64,000 nucleotides of DNA from assembly GCA_009767595.1 (NCBI GenBank), contig VSDK01001179.1, forward strand, positions 80,221-144,220. The letters run 5' to 3'. The DNA comes from Symbiodinium kawagutii (Eukaryota; Sar; Dinophyceae; Suessiales; Symbiodiniaceae). The translations under genes and the position numbers were made by a program. Below, piece after piece: positions 8,116 to 16,280 of the stretch (positions are counted from its first letter, which is position 1; every line of letters begins with the position of its first letter). Below the pieces are notes generated by a model. The model saw only the letters and a list, made by a program, of their open reading frames with translations. It was not told the origin of the DNA and made no database searches.

Positions 8116-10650
8116 TCTACAAGTAGCGATTATGTCTGGAATATACTTGATGACTTCTTCATTGACCCCTGCGTTCCTAAGAACACTAGTCATGTTTGTG
8201 ACTCCGGCATGCCACCATCTAAGGTGTAGTTGTCTAAGGGTCCTAATGATTGTAGGTTCATGTCTGGATCTAAATGCTCTAAGGCTATGGGTCACATCGA
8301 ATCGAGTCCAGTCAGATGGTGCTTCTTGTCCTGCTTCAGCATCAACAAATCGTCTGTTTGGCCCTCTAGGAATTCTGACTACTGCTCCTTCCGCTTGTTC
8401 AGCCTCTTCAGGCACAGGCACAATCTGGCCTTCGCCTTCTCCAATGTTCTCAAGTGGTGCCTGTTCTCTGCGAATGCCTGAAGATGAGCTAGCCTCTTCC
8501 CTACGGACACCGGATGCTGAGCTAGCAAGATCTGACCCGTCTGGCAACTGGGCCTGTGCGTCCTGAACTGGAATCTCATCGGCTCTGACCGCTGGGTCTC
8601 TCGGATGCTTTCCAACGCGATGATGACCTCTTCTGTGGGCTAAGGTAACGTGTTTACATTTTCCTGGCTCATAAGTGTGACTCTCATGGGCCATTGGTCT
8701 ATTAGCCTTACAACCGGGACATTCATAGGTGATAGCTTGATCGAGGGGATATTTACAAACACCAGGCTCACGTGTATGTCTTTTATCATTTCTGCGCAAG
8801 TGACCTTTGCATCCTGGACATACTTTAGCTGGCGCTTTGTCTTCTGATTTGTCTTCTTCTGTTTCTTCTGCCATAGCTTCTACATCGAAATCATGTGGAT
8901 CTGCTCCTGCGGCGATGGATGGGTATGCCAGGGTATTCAACCGTTTAATTTTGATGATTCCGTCAACTATAGCATTAGCCATGCGCCAGGGCCATACCTT
9001 ACAGTAGTTGGCCTTTCCTCCCTCTAAAAGCTCGTGTTCGTGGTCTCCAGGACATACAAAGCCCTCTAGCGGCTCTAACAAGGCTTTGTGATTCGCTACT
9101 AGCTTTGTGGGTTTCTTCGCGAATCCTCCGTCAGGTCCTTTCTGACCAGCTGCACATTGATGAATGACAAGTTGTAAGGTGCTTCTTTTCTTAAACACAT
9201 TAACCCATTCACTTTCTTCCCAGAGTCTAGATGGATGGGGTTGTTCAACCAAGAAATATAATCCCAATTCATCCATTAGGAGTGCTACTTTACCACAGAA
9301 CTTTCCATGCGGTCTGGCTTGATTCAAACTTCTCTGCCAAGAATTGTACGCAACTTCCTTTACCAGGTTTGACATTGGTCCATACGGTGTGCATGTTGGT
9401 GCCATGATGGCAACTAGTGGTTTATGTTCCTTGATATAATCAAGTACTTTCTGCTGGTTGTTCGCATTGTTCAGGTCACACGAACAAACGATGTCGAAAT
9501 TGTCACCTGCACACAGTCCTTTCCTGATAGCGATGTGGCTGCATCTGGCTTCACCCCCACATAGTTCTATGATATCAAGTTTACGTACCCTGGCACTGGC
9601 GTAGTGCAAAGCTTCTTGAAGATCAACGAAGTAGGAGTTATTATTCTTGGGTGTCTGATCAAGTACATTCTGCATCAACAATACTGGAAGGTTTTCTGTG
9701 GGGTCATCGGGTTCTATGTCCGGGTCTACTCCCAGTCCACTAAGGTCGGTACCGCAATCATCATAATGATCTTCCACGACAAATTTTCTTTTCTTTGGCG
9801 CAATTCCCTTGGCTTTCATCTCTTTCTGTCTGATCTTCTGTTGTTCTTTCTGCCAAGTTGGATAATTGTCGAGTGGTACATCATTGGGTTTGGATTCATC
9901 CTGAGTTGTGGCGTGTGGCACATTCTCCAGATCGGTATCATTAAAGACATGTTCGCTCATTAGAGCGGAAGCATGCAAGTCGGGTGTTTCCTGTGAAGTT
10001 GTGGTGCATGGTCTTTTATGAGGATTGCAATCGGGAAGTACTTCTTTTAGGATTGCAATTGATATTTTGTGTGCTGCTTCGTTGCGTTGCTTATCACAAT
10101 ATTGAGTTAGCCAATCCATGATGTGGTGATCCACTTCGCATTTACATGAATGGCTTTTCAAATTGACGTTCTGAGAGAGCGTTACCAAACAAGCACTTGA
10201 TGGATGATCATTGGCGTGGCTTATCTTAAGACCAAAATGACATAGTCGATGGTAGGATAAACGCCATTCAGGGTTTTGGCTGATCAGATTTATCCCTGGA
10301 TGGCGCCAAGCCGCGCCGAATGCTCCAATCAAGATGACTGGTGTCTGGCTTTCTTCACACGCAAGTAGCAGTTGACGAACTTCCTCAAGACATGCACTGT
10401 ACTTCTCTGGAGGAACGTGCTTGCCACGGATTGGCATGTTAAACCAAGCAAACTTATACTTTCCGAGTCTGATATTCTTTGGGATCGAATGCTTGGTGTA
10501 AAGAATGGTTCGGGGATCAACTGTATCGGTTATATAGTGGTGCTTAGATTGGAGAAATTCTGGAACAATTACGTCCTCAGAAACCACTATTGCATGATCG
10601 GGTTCTTTAAACAGCTCATCGGATTCATTCTGTTGGTAGGCAATTACAGA
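8113..10650 (-). CDS. Pol, first part: methyltransferase-like domain, twin CCHC fingers, integrase zinc-finger start
   Basis: Open from 10650 (after TGA at 10651-10653) with no early ATG; numbering below starts at the GTG at 10587. Residues 1-320 are unassigned. Residues 335-530 resemble a Rossmann methyltransferase: DIIELCGGEARCS (338-350, like motif I), IMAPTCTPYGPMS with Cys399 where C5-cytosine methyltransferases have PC, and FLVEQPHPSRLW (445-456, like motif VI ENV/ENP). A following block KKPTKLVANH and CPGDHEHELLEG completes a signature I associate with algal retroelement proteins. Two repeats of CX2CX10HX6C follow at 590-611 and 623-644, likely zinc fingers. The end holds the HHCC integrase finger (LHLRWWHAGVTN). 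Methylation activity is inference; the target could be the element's own cDNA. Confidence 0.8.
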   Translation of the reverse strand, partial: SVIAYQQNESDELFKEPDHAIVVSEDVIVPEFLQSKHHYITDTVDPRTILYTKHSIPKNIRLGKYKFAWFNMPIRGKHVPPEKYSACLEEVRQLLLACEESQTPVILIGAFGAAWRHPGINLISQNPEWRLSYHRLCHFGLKISHANDHPSSACLVTLSQNVNLKSHSCKCEVDHHIMDWLTQYCDKQRNEAAHKISIAILKEVLPDCNPHKRPCTTTSQETPDLHASALMSEHVFNDTDLENVPHATTQDESKPNDVPLDNYPTWQKEQQKIRQKEMKAKGIAPKKRKFVVEDHYDDCGTDLSGLGVDPDIEPDDPTENLPVLLMQNVLDQTPKNNNSYFVDLQEALHYASARVRKLDIIELCGGEARCSHIAIRKGLCAGDNFDIVCSCDLNNANNQQKVLDYIKEHKPLVAIMAPTCTPYGPMSNLVKEVAYNSWQRSLNQARPHGKFCGKVALLMDELGLYFLVEQPHPSRLWEESEWVNVFKKRSTLQLVIHQCAAGQKGPDGGFAKKPTKLVANHKALLEPLEGFVCPGDHEHELLEGGKANYCKVWPWRMANAIVDGIIKIKRLNTLAYPSIAAGADPHDFDVEAMAEETEEDKSEDKAPAKVCPGCKGHLRRNDKRHTREPGVCKYPLDQAITYECPGCKANRPMAHESHTYEPGKCKHVTLAHRRGHHRVGKHPRDPAVRADEIPVQDAQAQLPDGSDLASSASGVRREEASSSSGIRREQAPLENIGEGEGQIVPVPEEAEQAEGAVVRIPRGPNRRFVDAEAGQEAPSDWTRFDVTHSLRAFRSRHEPTIIRTLRQLHLRWWHAGVTNMTSVLRNAGVNEEVIKYIPDIIATCR
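9971..10001 (-). promoter_or_regulatory. Central polypurine-tract-like copy
   Basis: On the sense strand this reads CAACTTCACAGGAAACACCCG then ACTTGCATG. The 3' polypurine tract and LTR start read CAACTTACAGGAAAACACCCG then ACTTGAATG. The two differ by two single-base indels and one substitution over about 30 bases, and this copy sits about 53% of the way along the element, inside coding sequence. Ty1 and lentiviruses have a second, central polypurine tract, so a second plus-strand start here is a reasonable inference. Confidence 0.5.
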
Positions 10651-13600
10651 TCAGCATCTCCACCATCCTCTTCATCATCCCACCCCACCCTCTGTCTGCT
10701 CTTCGCCCTCGGGCCCGCGATACGGCGACGCTCCCTTGTGATTCCTCTCGAATCTGTCTCCTCATACATGGATGTCATCACACCAACCTTGTTCAAAGTG
10801 GTGGATCCTGTCGCCGTACCTGGGTATCCTGGTGGTGGATGTGGTGGTTCCATTGGGCGTCTTGGGGGTGGTCCAGCTGGTTCTTTCGGTTTATGTGCTG
10901 GTGGTGGCCCGGCTGGTTCAGGTGGTCTCATAGATGGTGGTGGGCCAGCTGGCTCTGGCGGTCTTGATGATGTTGCACCTGAGGGTTTTGATGATGATGA
11001 TGCCACTGATGGTTCAGCAGGATCGGCTGCGGCATGCCATGGTGCACCTTGAAGTAGTTCTGTATTCGTTCTTGGGAATTGTGAGAACGTTGCTGATGGA
11101 GTTGATACTTTTGGAGCTACATTCAAGGGTACGGATGGCTTGGGAACGATTGCAACAAAGTCTGTTCCTGCAGCATGCAATGGCACAGCAAGACCTGAGT
11201 CTCTCCTAGGGGGTGGTTCCATCAACCACCATGCCCCTGTCTTGGCCGATGCGCCCTGCTCCATCGCCCCAACTGAACCTCGAGCCGGATGAGTGGCCCT
11301 CATTGCCTTCGCCTTGGCCTTCATCTTCTCAATCGCGGCCTTCGTCACAGTGACGGTCTTGGCACTGACCACAGCTTTCTCCTTTCCACCTGGTTTAGCT
11401 GGGGTGCTCGAAGGTTCAGATGCTTTGGCAGTGGGTTTTGCCTTGGTGGGTGAAGTGGATGGTGGTGGTGATGCTGGTGCTGGTAGTGGTGGTGGTGAGC
11501 TTGGTGCATGTAAGGGTGGTTCTGGTGGAAATGGATATGTTTCAGCTTTGGCTGTTGGCCCCACTGTCGTTGGACGTGGTAAACGAGGTACTGATGCAGT
11601 AGTCGTAGTTGTCACAGTGGGGATGGCTGTTGTTGCAATAGGCATAGCGGATGGTCTCACAGCTGGCTGACTGGGTCTTGCAATGGGAATTGAGGTGGTG
11701 TGTGTCTTGGGGATGACTGGAATTGTGCTGGATTCAGTTGGTGGTGCAGGTGGTGGCGCTGATGGCTTGGGTTCTGTAGCTGATGTTGGCATTGGTGCTG
11801 CTTTCGGGGCTGATGATGCTGCTGTTGGTGCTGGTGAATCAAGTGATGGTCCAACAATGGCCTTTGGTGCTGCTGCTGGTGCTGGTGCTGCGGTCGATGG
11901 TGCTGCTGTTGATGGTGATGCTTTTCCTACCCTCTCTGGCTCTGGGCTCGGACTCACACGATACCGCCTAGATGGGGAAGGGCTCACACTCTTAACAGCC
12001 GGTCCAGCCTTTGGTTCTGCAGCAGCAGTGGACGACGAAGCACCTGATGCACCTTCACCAGATGCATATGGATTCGCACCTTCACCTGCTCCAAGATCAG
12101 CCGGCCTACCCATCTCCTGTTGAAGCATTGCATGGAGTTCAAAGACAGTCCTATGTACTCCACCTGCTAAGTTCGGCAGGTTTGCAAATGCATCGGTTTT
12201 GAAGATAAGATGTCCGCTTGGCGCTCTTTCCAAAGGAATGTGGATACAGCCGGGACCCCAATGGATCGTGTAATCACTCGCTGACGTCAATGTCAACATC
12301 TCTCTACCGGGTGTCATCTCAAGGACAGCTCTATGGCTACAAATGGATTTCAATCCCAGCAGTGCAGGAAGTGAGGCACCAGAACCAGTGACTGTGGGGG
12401 CATCGAAAGTGAATCGGGAGCTCTCACCACGTGTGATGTCACCTGGTTCTCGAGGTGCTTCTGGATGCAGTGTGTTGGGGACTGCAATCGGCATCGAACA
12501 TACATTTGTGCATGATTGAGTACCATTTCCTACACCTTTGATTGAGAGTGGATTACGCATTGGGGTCTTTGTGGATTGGTATCCATGTTCCCTAGCAATC
12601 TGAGCCTGTCGGATAGCCCAATTTTCTCCTGCCAAGTTCGTGTAAGCGCCTGGGTCCACAACGATCGACTGGCGTCCGGGAGCACTCGTCTCACTGTGGT
12701 ACACGCTTGAATCACTTGGCCACCAAGGAAAATGACCATCAGGAGTTCCAAAACCTTCATCGCTGTTCCGGTCAGCCGGTAATGGGGTCCTGGGGGTCTC
12801 TTGGTGGGGAGATATGTAAGTGAAAGTTGCAACAACACGCCCTGATCCTCGGCAACAAGGACAAGGTGGGTCTTCTTCCACTAACAATTGTTGGGTCCAA
12901 CATTCAGCATGGGTGGTATGGCGACATGGGAAACGAACCAATTGATCTTGATTTTGGTAATCCTCAATGCAAATTGGGCAAACCCTCTCGTCGCCTTCAT
13001 ACACCACACTGGATGGCTCCCGCGACACATCAAAGTTCCTCCTCGCAGGTGCCTCCGGCCTCTCCTCACGGGGACGAGTCCTCCCACCTACCTCATGGAA
13101 CTCCTGCAGCCGGTCCGCATCAGGATGACGGTACCGGGGTGCAGACTGAAGATCACGGCCAATGTTCGACCTCTCACCTGGGTTCCGCTGCAAAGCTTCC
13201 TGAACCATGTGAAAGTCTCCAATGACAGCTGTGTTGTGATCATCCAGCTGATTAGTCACCTCTCGGCTGATGTGACTAACATGTCGCGGTTGTGCTGGGG
13301 TTCTCCCATGGAGGAATGCAAAATCCCGCATCCTTGCCCAAGGGGGCACTTCAGCTGGTGGTGGTTGGTAATAATACCGTTGTGGTGGTTGTTGAAAAGG
13401 TGATTGCACATTGTCGTGTGTGTGGAAGGTTTCCCATGGTGTTACAAGTGGAGGCAATCCGCCTGCTTGTTGTTCAACCTCAACGGGGAAGAGGTTCCGT
13501 TGGGGTTGAGGCAATCCGCCTGCTTGTGGTTGTGTTGGAATTGATGGTACTGAGAAAGGTCCTTGCTGTTGTGGTGGTAGTGAAGTTGGGATTGACCAAT

Positions 13601-15317
13601 GCTCCGTTGATGGCTGTTGTGATTGCGCTGATGGATGTTGTGATTGAGCTGAGTTCGGTCTCGTCGGCACTGAATCCTGAGCAGCAGTGGCTGTCGACGG
13701 CATTGGGGTGGTCATGTCGTGTCGGATGAAGGGATTCAGTTGGGGATGGAATGACATGGGGTTCTGATATCCACTCACTGATCCAAATGCTGTGGCCACA
13801 TTGAAGGAGTGATCCGGTCTGGCAGTACCTAACAACGGGGGTTGTGGATTGATGACTGCACCTACGACACGGGTCGGCTGATATCGCGACCAAGCATTCT
13901 CTGTGGAAACATGTGGATGTGGAAACTGTGCCCCTGCCCAAGGATCGGATGGTTCTTGTTCATCTGCAGGTTCAACCATAAGGTACGTGGTGGGGGTGAT
14001 CTGCCCTACCACTCCTGCATCCATGGGGGTCTCAATGAACAAGTTGGACGTATGCTGCTGTGCTCGTCTCGGGCACTTTGCCACCAAATGCTCCTCACTG
14101 CCGCATTCATGGCACTGCATGGTCCTCCCATCCTTTCCCTTTGGATTTCCCTTCCTTCCCTTCCCTTTCCCACTGGACTTCCGGAACCCTCTCGCACGCA
14201 TGGCGGGGAAACACTCTTGAAGTTCATATTCGCTCAGGCTCGCTACATAAGCCGATGCTGATGTGTGGGATATTCGGGAATGCTTACCACCTACCTTCGC
14301 CTTGCCACCTTTGCCCTTCCCCTTGACCATTCTGCGCTTAGCGAATCGTCTGACCTTTCGAGTAGGCTTACCCATGTAGGATCTCCATCGGGCTTTAGCA
14401 TTGCTATAAGCCCACCACAGGGTCTCTGCGTTCTCATCTGGATGGTCCTCAGCCCAATTGATGTCTTCACAGTCCGACGATGTGTCAGTGTCGGTACCGC
14501 TTTCAATCAAGAAGGCTGCTGATTCGTCTGGTGGCGCTGGCGCTACGGGGAAGTATCCAGGATGTGCACTATGCGCGCTAGGATCGAATTGATGCCAATC
14601 ACCTGAAGGTGGGTCATGCGCTTGGGGATCTCCTACATAGTAATGGCTTGAGGAACTAGCGCTCGGCCTAAGTACGCTCGCCAAATTACCCGGTGATCCC
14701 TCAATGATGTGTCCCATACGCCTCAGTGCAGCTTTCAGCTGGTTGAAAGCATCTTCGTCTCCCGGCAATGCACCCTGGAATGGCTGCAGCAATGTCAGCA
14801 ATTGCTGATCACTGACTCCAATCGCTCGGATGAGTATCCAACTAAGGCCTTGCCAATTTAAGACCAATCCACCGGTCTCAGCTGCCCTCTGTCGGATTGT
14901 ATCAAAGCGATTCAACAATTGGTCCACCCTCTCATTCGCTGGCGATCTAGTAAAGCTCATCAATTCCCCAATCGCGCCCATCCTCACCTCCTCCCCCAGC
15001 CTGGCGAACCTGGTTGAGAGATTGTACATCAAGAATGTCAGGGGATCAGTGGCAACTCCATTGATCACGCCGCCACGCACCAAGATGTCAGGGGGGATGG
15101 AACGACCATACTCACGGGCACTTCCTTGAAGTACACTGAGAACTGCTGCAGCTTTACGGGAATTGTCATTGCCTTCTGTCATCATCGACCACACTAGCAC
15201 ATCTCTACTCCAATGGCTAAAGGGATAATGACTTTCCATTTCGGGGGACCAGTTCGGGGGTAACCTAGGATGTTGCTGCCTACCTCCCTGATTACCATGC
15301 AACACAGTGCCAGCCAA
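10644..15317 (-). CDS. Gag-protease with zinc knuckle and RING-H2 finger
   Basis: 1557 codons from an ATG at 15317. Residues about 25-215 form a helical capsid-like region of the Copia gag type (ESHYPFSHWSRDVLVW, RFARLGEEVRMGAIGELMSF). A basic Lys/Gly segment precedes a zinc knuckle CX2CX4HX4C at 402-415, expected to bind the RNA genome. A Pro/Gln-rich stretch leads to a RING-H2 finger with full C3H2C3 spacing (C780, C783, C798, H800, H803, C806, C819, C822), the fold of ubiquitin ligases. An aspartic protease follows, with IVVDPGAYTNL at 886-896 (DPG where DSG or DTG is usual) and LPALLGLKSI further on. The last 480 residues are Pro/Ala/Ser-rich. The frame ends at TAA 10644-10646, overlapping the open pol frame by a few bases. 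Confidence 0.88.
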   Translation of the reverse strand: MAGTVLHGNQGGRQQHPRLPPNWSPEMESHYPFSHWSRDVLVWSMMTEGNDNSRKAAAVLSVLQGSAREYGRSIPPDILVRGGVINGVATDPLTFLMYNLSTRFARLGEEVRMGAIGELMSFTRSPANERVDQLLNRFDTIRQRAAETGGLVLNWQGLSWILIRAIGVSDQQLLTLLQPFQGALPGDEDAFNQLKAALRRMGHIIEGSPGNLASVLRPSASSSSHYYVGDPQAHDPPSGDWHQFDPSAHSAHPGYFPVAPAPPDESAAFLIESGTDTDTSSDCEDINWAEDHPDENAETLWWAYSNAKARWRSYMGKPTRKVRRFAKRRMVKGKGKGGKAKVGGKHSRISHTSASAYVASLSEYELQECFPAMRARGFRKSSGKGKGRKGNPKGKDGRTMQCHECGSEEHLVAKCPRRAQQHTSNLFIETPMDAGVVGQITPTTYLMVEPADEQEPSDPWAGAQFPHPHVSTENAWSRYQPTRVVGAVINPQPPLLGTARPDHSFNVATAFGSVSGYQNPMSFHPQLNPFIRHDMTTPMPSTATAAQDSVPTRPNSAQSQHPSAQSQQPSTEHWSIPTSLPPQQQGPFSVPSIPTQPQAGGLPQPQRNLFPVEVEQQAGGLPPLVTPWETFHTHDNVQSPFQQPPQRYYYQPPPAEVPPWARMRDFAFLHGRTPAQPRHVSHISREVTNQLDDHNTAVIGDFHMVQEALQRNPGERSNIGRDLQSAPRYRHPDADRLQEFHEVGGRTRPREERPEAPARRNFDVSREPSSVVYEGDERVCPICIEDYQNQDQLVRFPCRHTTHAECWTQQLLVEEDPPCPCCRGSGRVVATFTYISPHQETPRTPLPADRNSDEGFGTPDGHFPWWPSDSSVYHSETSAPGRQSIVVDPGAYTNLAGENWAIRQAQIAREHGYQSTKTPMRNPLSIKGVGNGTQSCTNVCSMPIAVPNTLHPEAPREPGDITRGESSRFTFDAPTVTGSGASLPALLGLKSICSHRAVLEMTPGREMLTLTSASDYTIHWGPGCIHIPLERAPSGHLIFKTDAFANLPNLAGGVHRTVFELHAMLQQEMGRPADLGAGEGANPYASGEGASGASSSTAAAEPKAGPAVKSVSPSPSRRYRVSPSPEPERVGKASPSTAAPSTAAPAPAAAPKAIVGPSLDSPAPTAASSAPKAAPMPTSATEPKPSAPPPAPPTESSTIPVIPKTHTTSIPIARPSQPAVRPSAMPIATTAIPTVTTTTTASVPRLPRPTTVGPTAKAETYPFPPEPPLHAPSSPPPLPAPASPPPSTSPTKAKPTAKASEPSSTPAKPGGKEKAVVSAKTVTVTKAAIEKMKAKAKAMRATHPARGSVGAMEQGASAKTGAWWLMEPPPRRDSGLAVPLHAAGTDFVAIVPKPSVPLNVAPKVSTPSATFSQFPRTNTELLQGAPWHAAADPAEPSVASSSSKPSGATSSRPPEPAGPPPSMRPPEPAGPPPAHKPKEPAGPPPRRPMEPPHPPPGYPGTATGSTTLNKVGVMTSMYEETDSRGITRERRRIAGPRAKSRQRVGWDDEEDGGDADL

Positions 15318-15997
15318 GGCACTACCGTCATTGCAGTCGTCAAGCTTCCTGAAACACTCATGAGCGATCGGCCACTGGTGGGCTGACCTGCGTTCAATGG
15401 ATGTTCCTGGCTTGATGGTGTTGTAAGGACTACAGGGCTAGGCTTATATGCAAGATCTCTAAGTTGTCGTTCGGGGTTGGGCTCATGCTTGGTATTGGAT
15501 CGTCTGCGGTTCCAACGGCAATCATTGCGGCTCACTCTAAGTCCATAGATCCGGGCATTCTTCCTAACGAATCCACACTTGAGTTCCCTCAGCTTCCCAT
15601 CGAACTCGCCGATGGCCTGTCCAAGTTTCCTCAAGAGCTTCCTACGTTGGATCCTGGCCAACAACTTGGCCCTCCTCAGATCCTTCGGACTAAAAGGTCT
15701 CAGCCGCATCATCCGGTGCAGCCGACGCAGCCGGACATTCAAGTTGGCCAGCCCCCACGGTGGGATCTCCACCTCAGTTGCCACCGCCCGCCACCAGGGC
15801 TCATCCGCAAAGCCCACCTGGTGATCTGACCAGTTGCCATGGCCGACATCCGTCTCTGACAAGTGCGTGGTCACATTGATGATGTCTGTGCGGTTAGTAG
15901 CACTGGCCGTGGTAACTAAACCAGTACTACTACCCAACACAGGCACCACCAATGCGACCAACAACACCGCCATCGACTTGCACAGCTGGGTAAACAT
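15194..15997 (-). CDS. Small first ORF with signal peptide and second hydrophobic segment
   Basis: 267 codons from an ATG 85 bp downstream of the primer site, in a third frame, overlapping the start of gag by 124 nt. Residues 9-25 (MAVLLVALVVPVLGSST) look like a signal peptide or anchor. Three N-glycosylation sequons follow (N35 RT, N41 VT, N55 WS). Residues 88-180 are strongly basic, and a second hydrophobic segment lies at about 219-236 (LTTAMTVVPWLALCCMVI). I recognise no homologue. It may be a membrane or secreted product, or a leader ORF open by chance; its second hydrophobic segment overlaps gag, so composition there is constrained. Position ahead of gag is not where envelope-like genes normally sit. 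Confidence 0.5.
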   Translation of the reverse strand: MFTQLCKSMAVLLVALVVPVLGSSTGLVTTASATNRTDIINVTTHLSETDVGHGNWSDHQVGFADEPWWRAVATEVEIPPWGLANLNVRLRRLHRMMRLRPFSPKDLRRAKLLARIQRRKLLRKLGQAIGEFDGKLRELKCGFVRKNARIYGLRVSRNDCRWNRRRSNTKHEPNPERQLRDLAYKPSPVVLTTPSSQEHPLNAGQPTSGRSLMSVSGSLTTAMTVVPWLALCCMVIREVGSNILGYPRTGPPKWKVIIPLAIGVEMC

Positions 15998-16064
15998 GGT
16001 AGATGCTGTTGAACTTGTGGGGTGACCAACCCGATGTGATGAATGCCAAGGTTTTCCGCTGGGG

Positions 16065-16082
16065 TTTCCAGCTCCGCTACCA
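16065..16082 (-). promoter_or_regulatory. Primer-binding site, Met-tRNA type
   Basis: Directly next to the 5' LTR the sense strand reads TGGTAGCGGAGCTGGAAACC. It pairs with a tRNA 3' end of sequence GGTTTCCAGCTCCGCTACCA and resembles the initiator-Met primer sites used by Copia elements (TGGTA-C-GAG type). The abutment also fixes the LTR boundary at 16083. Confidence 0.8.
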
Positions 16083-16275
16083 AGTCGAAAAACAGGTGTC
16101 CTATGCAGCTTAGCTAATTAGTGAAGTGTGAAGGGTTTCCACTGAAGTAGCTCTGCACACCTTTTGTCCTCGTGTCGAACAATGAAGTCTTGTGTTGATC
16201 TAGATCGAGCTCTGAGCCAAGTGCCATGGTAGCAACAACATGTAGTTACAAGGCCCTACAGGGTACCATTCAAGT
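16083..16275 (-). repeat. 5' LTR (right), 193 bp
   Basis: Identical by eye to 4367-4559. As the 5' LTR of a minus-strand element it should hold the promoter. I see no clear TATA box, which is usual in dinoflagellates. Confidence 0.95.
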
Positions 16276-16280
16276 TAGTG
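16276..16280. repeat. Target-site duplication TAGTG, right copy
   Basis: Matches 4362-4366 and completes the 5-bp duplication around the element. Confidence 0.85.

Larger units (their letters stand above)
4367..16275 (-). mobile_element. Complete Copia-class LTR retrotransposon with methyltransferase-like and RING domains
   Basis: An 11,909-bp element on the minus strand. Two identical 193-bp LTRs (4367-4559 and 16083-16275) flank it, with a TAGTG target duplication. A primer-binding site abuts the 5' LTR (16065-16082). Order in the sense direction: signal-peptide ORF, gag with zinc knuckle, RING finger, aspartic protease, Pro/Ala-rich tail, then in another frame a methyltransferase-like domain, two CCHC fingers, integrase, reverse transcriptase and RNase H. 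Integrase before reverse transcriptase is the Copia (Ty1) order. LTR identity means recent insertion, yet gag and pol are in different frames and pol holds one TAA stop. Dinoflagellate Copia elements carrying cytosine methyltransferase genes are known (de Mendoza and colleagues, 2018); whether this one is in that group needs a domain search. Confidence 0.95.

Noticed and set aside
16060-16082. Possible tRNA 3' end on the plus strand
   Set aside because: Only the 3' acceptor-like part is present and it abuts the LTR; it is the primer-binding site, not a tRNA gene.
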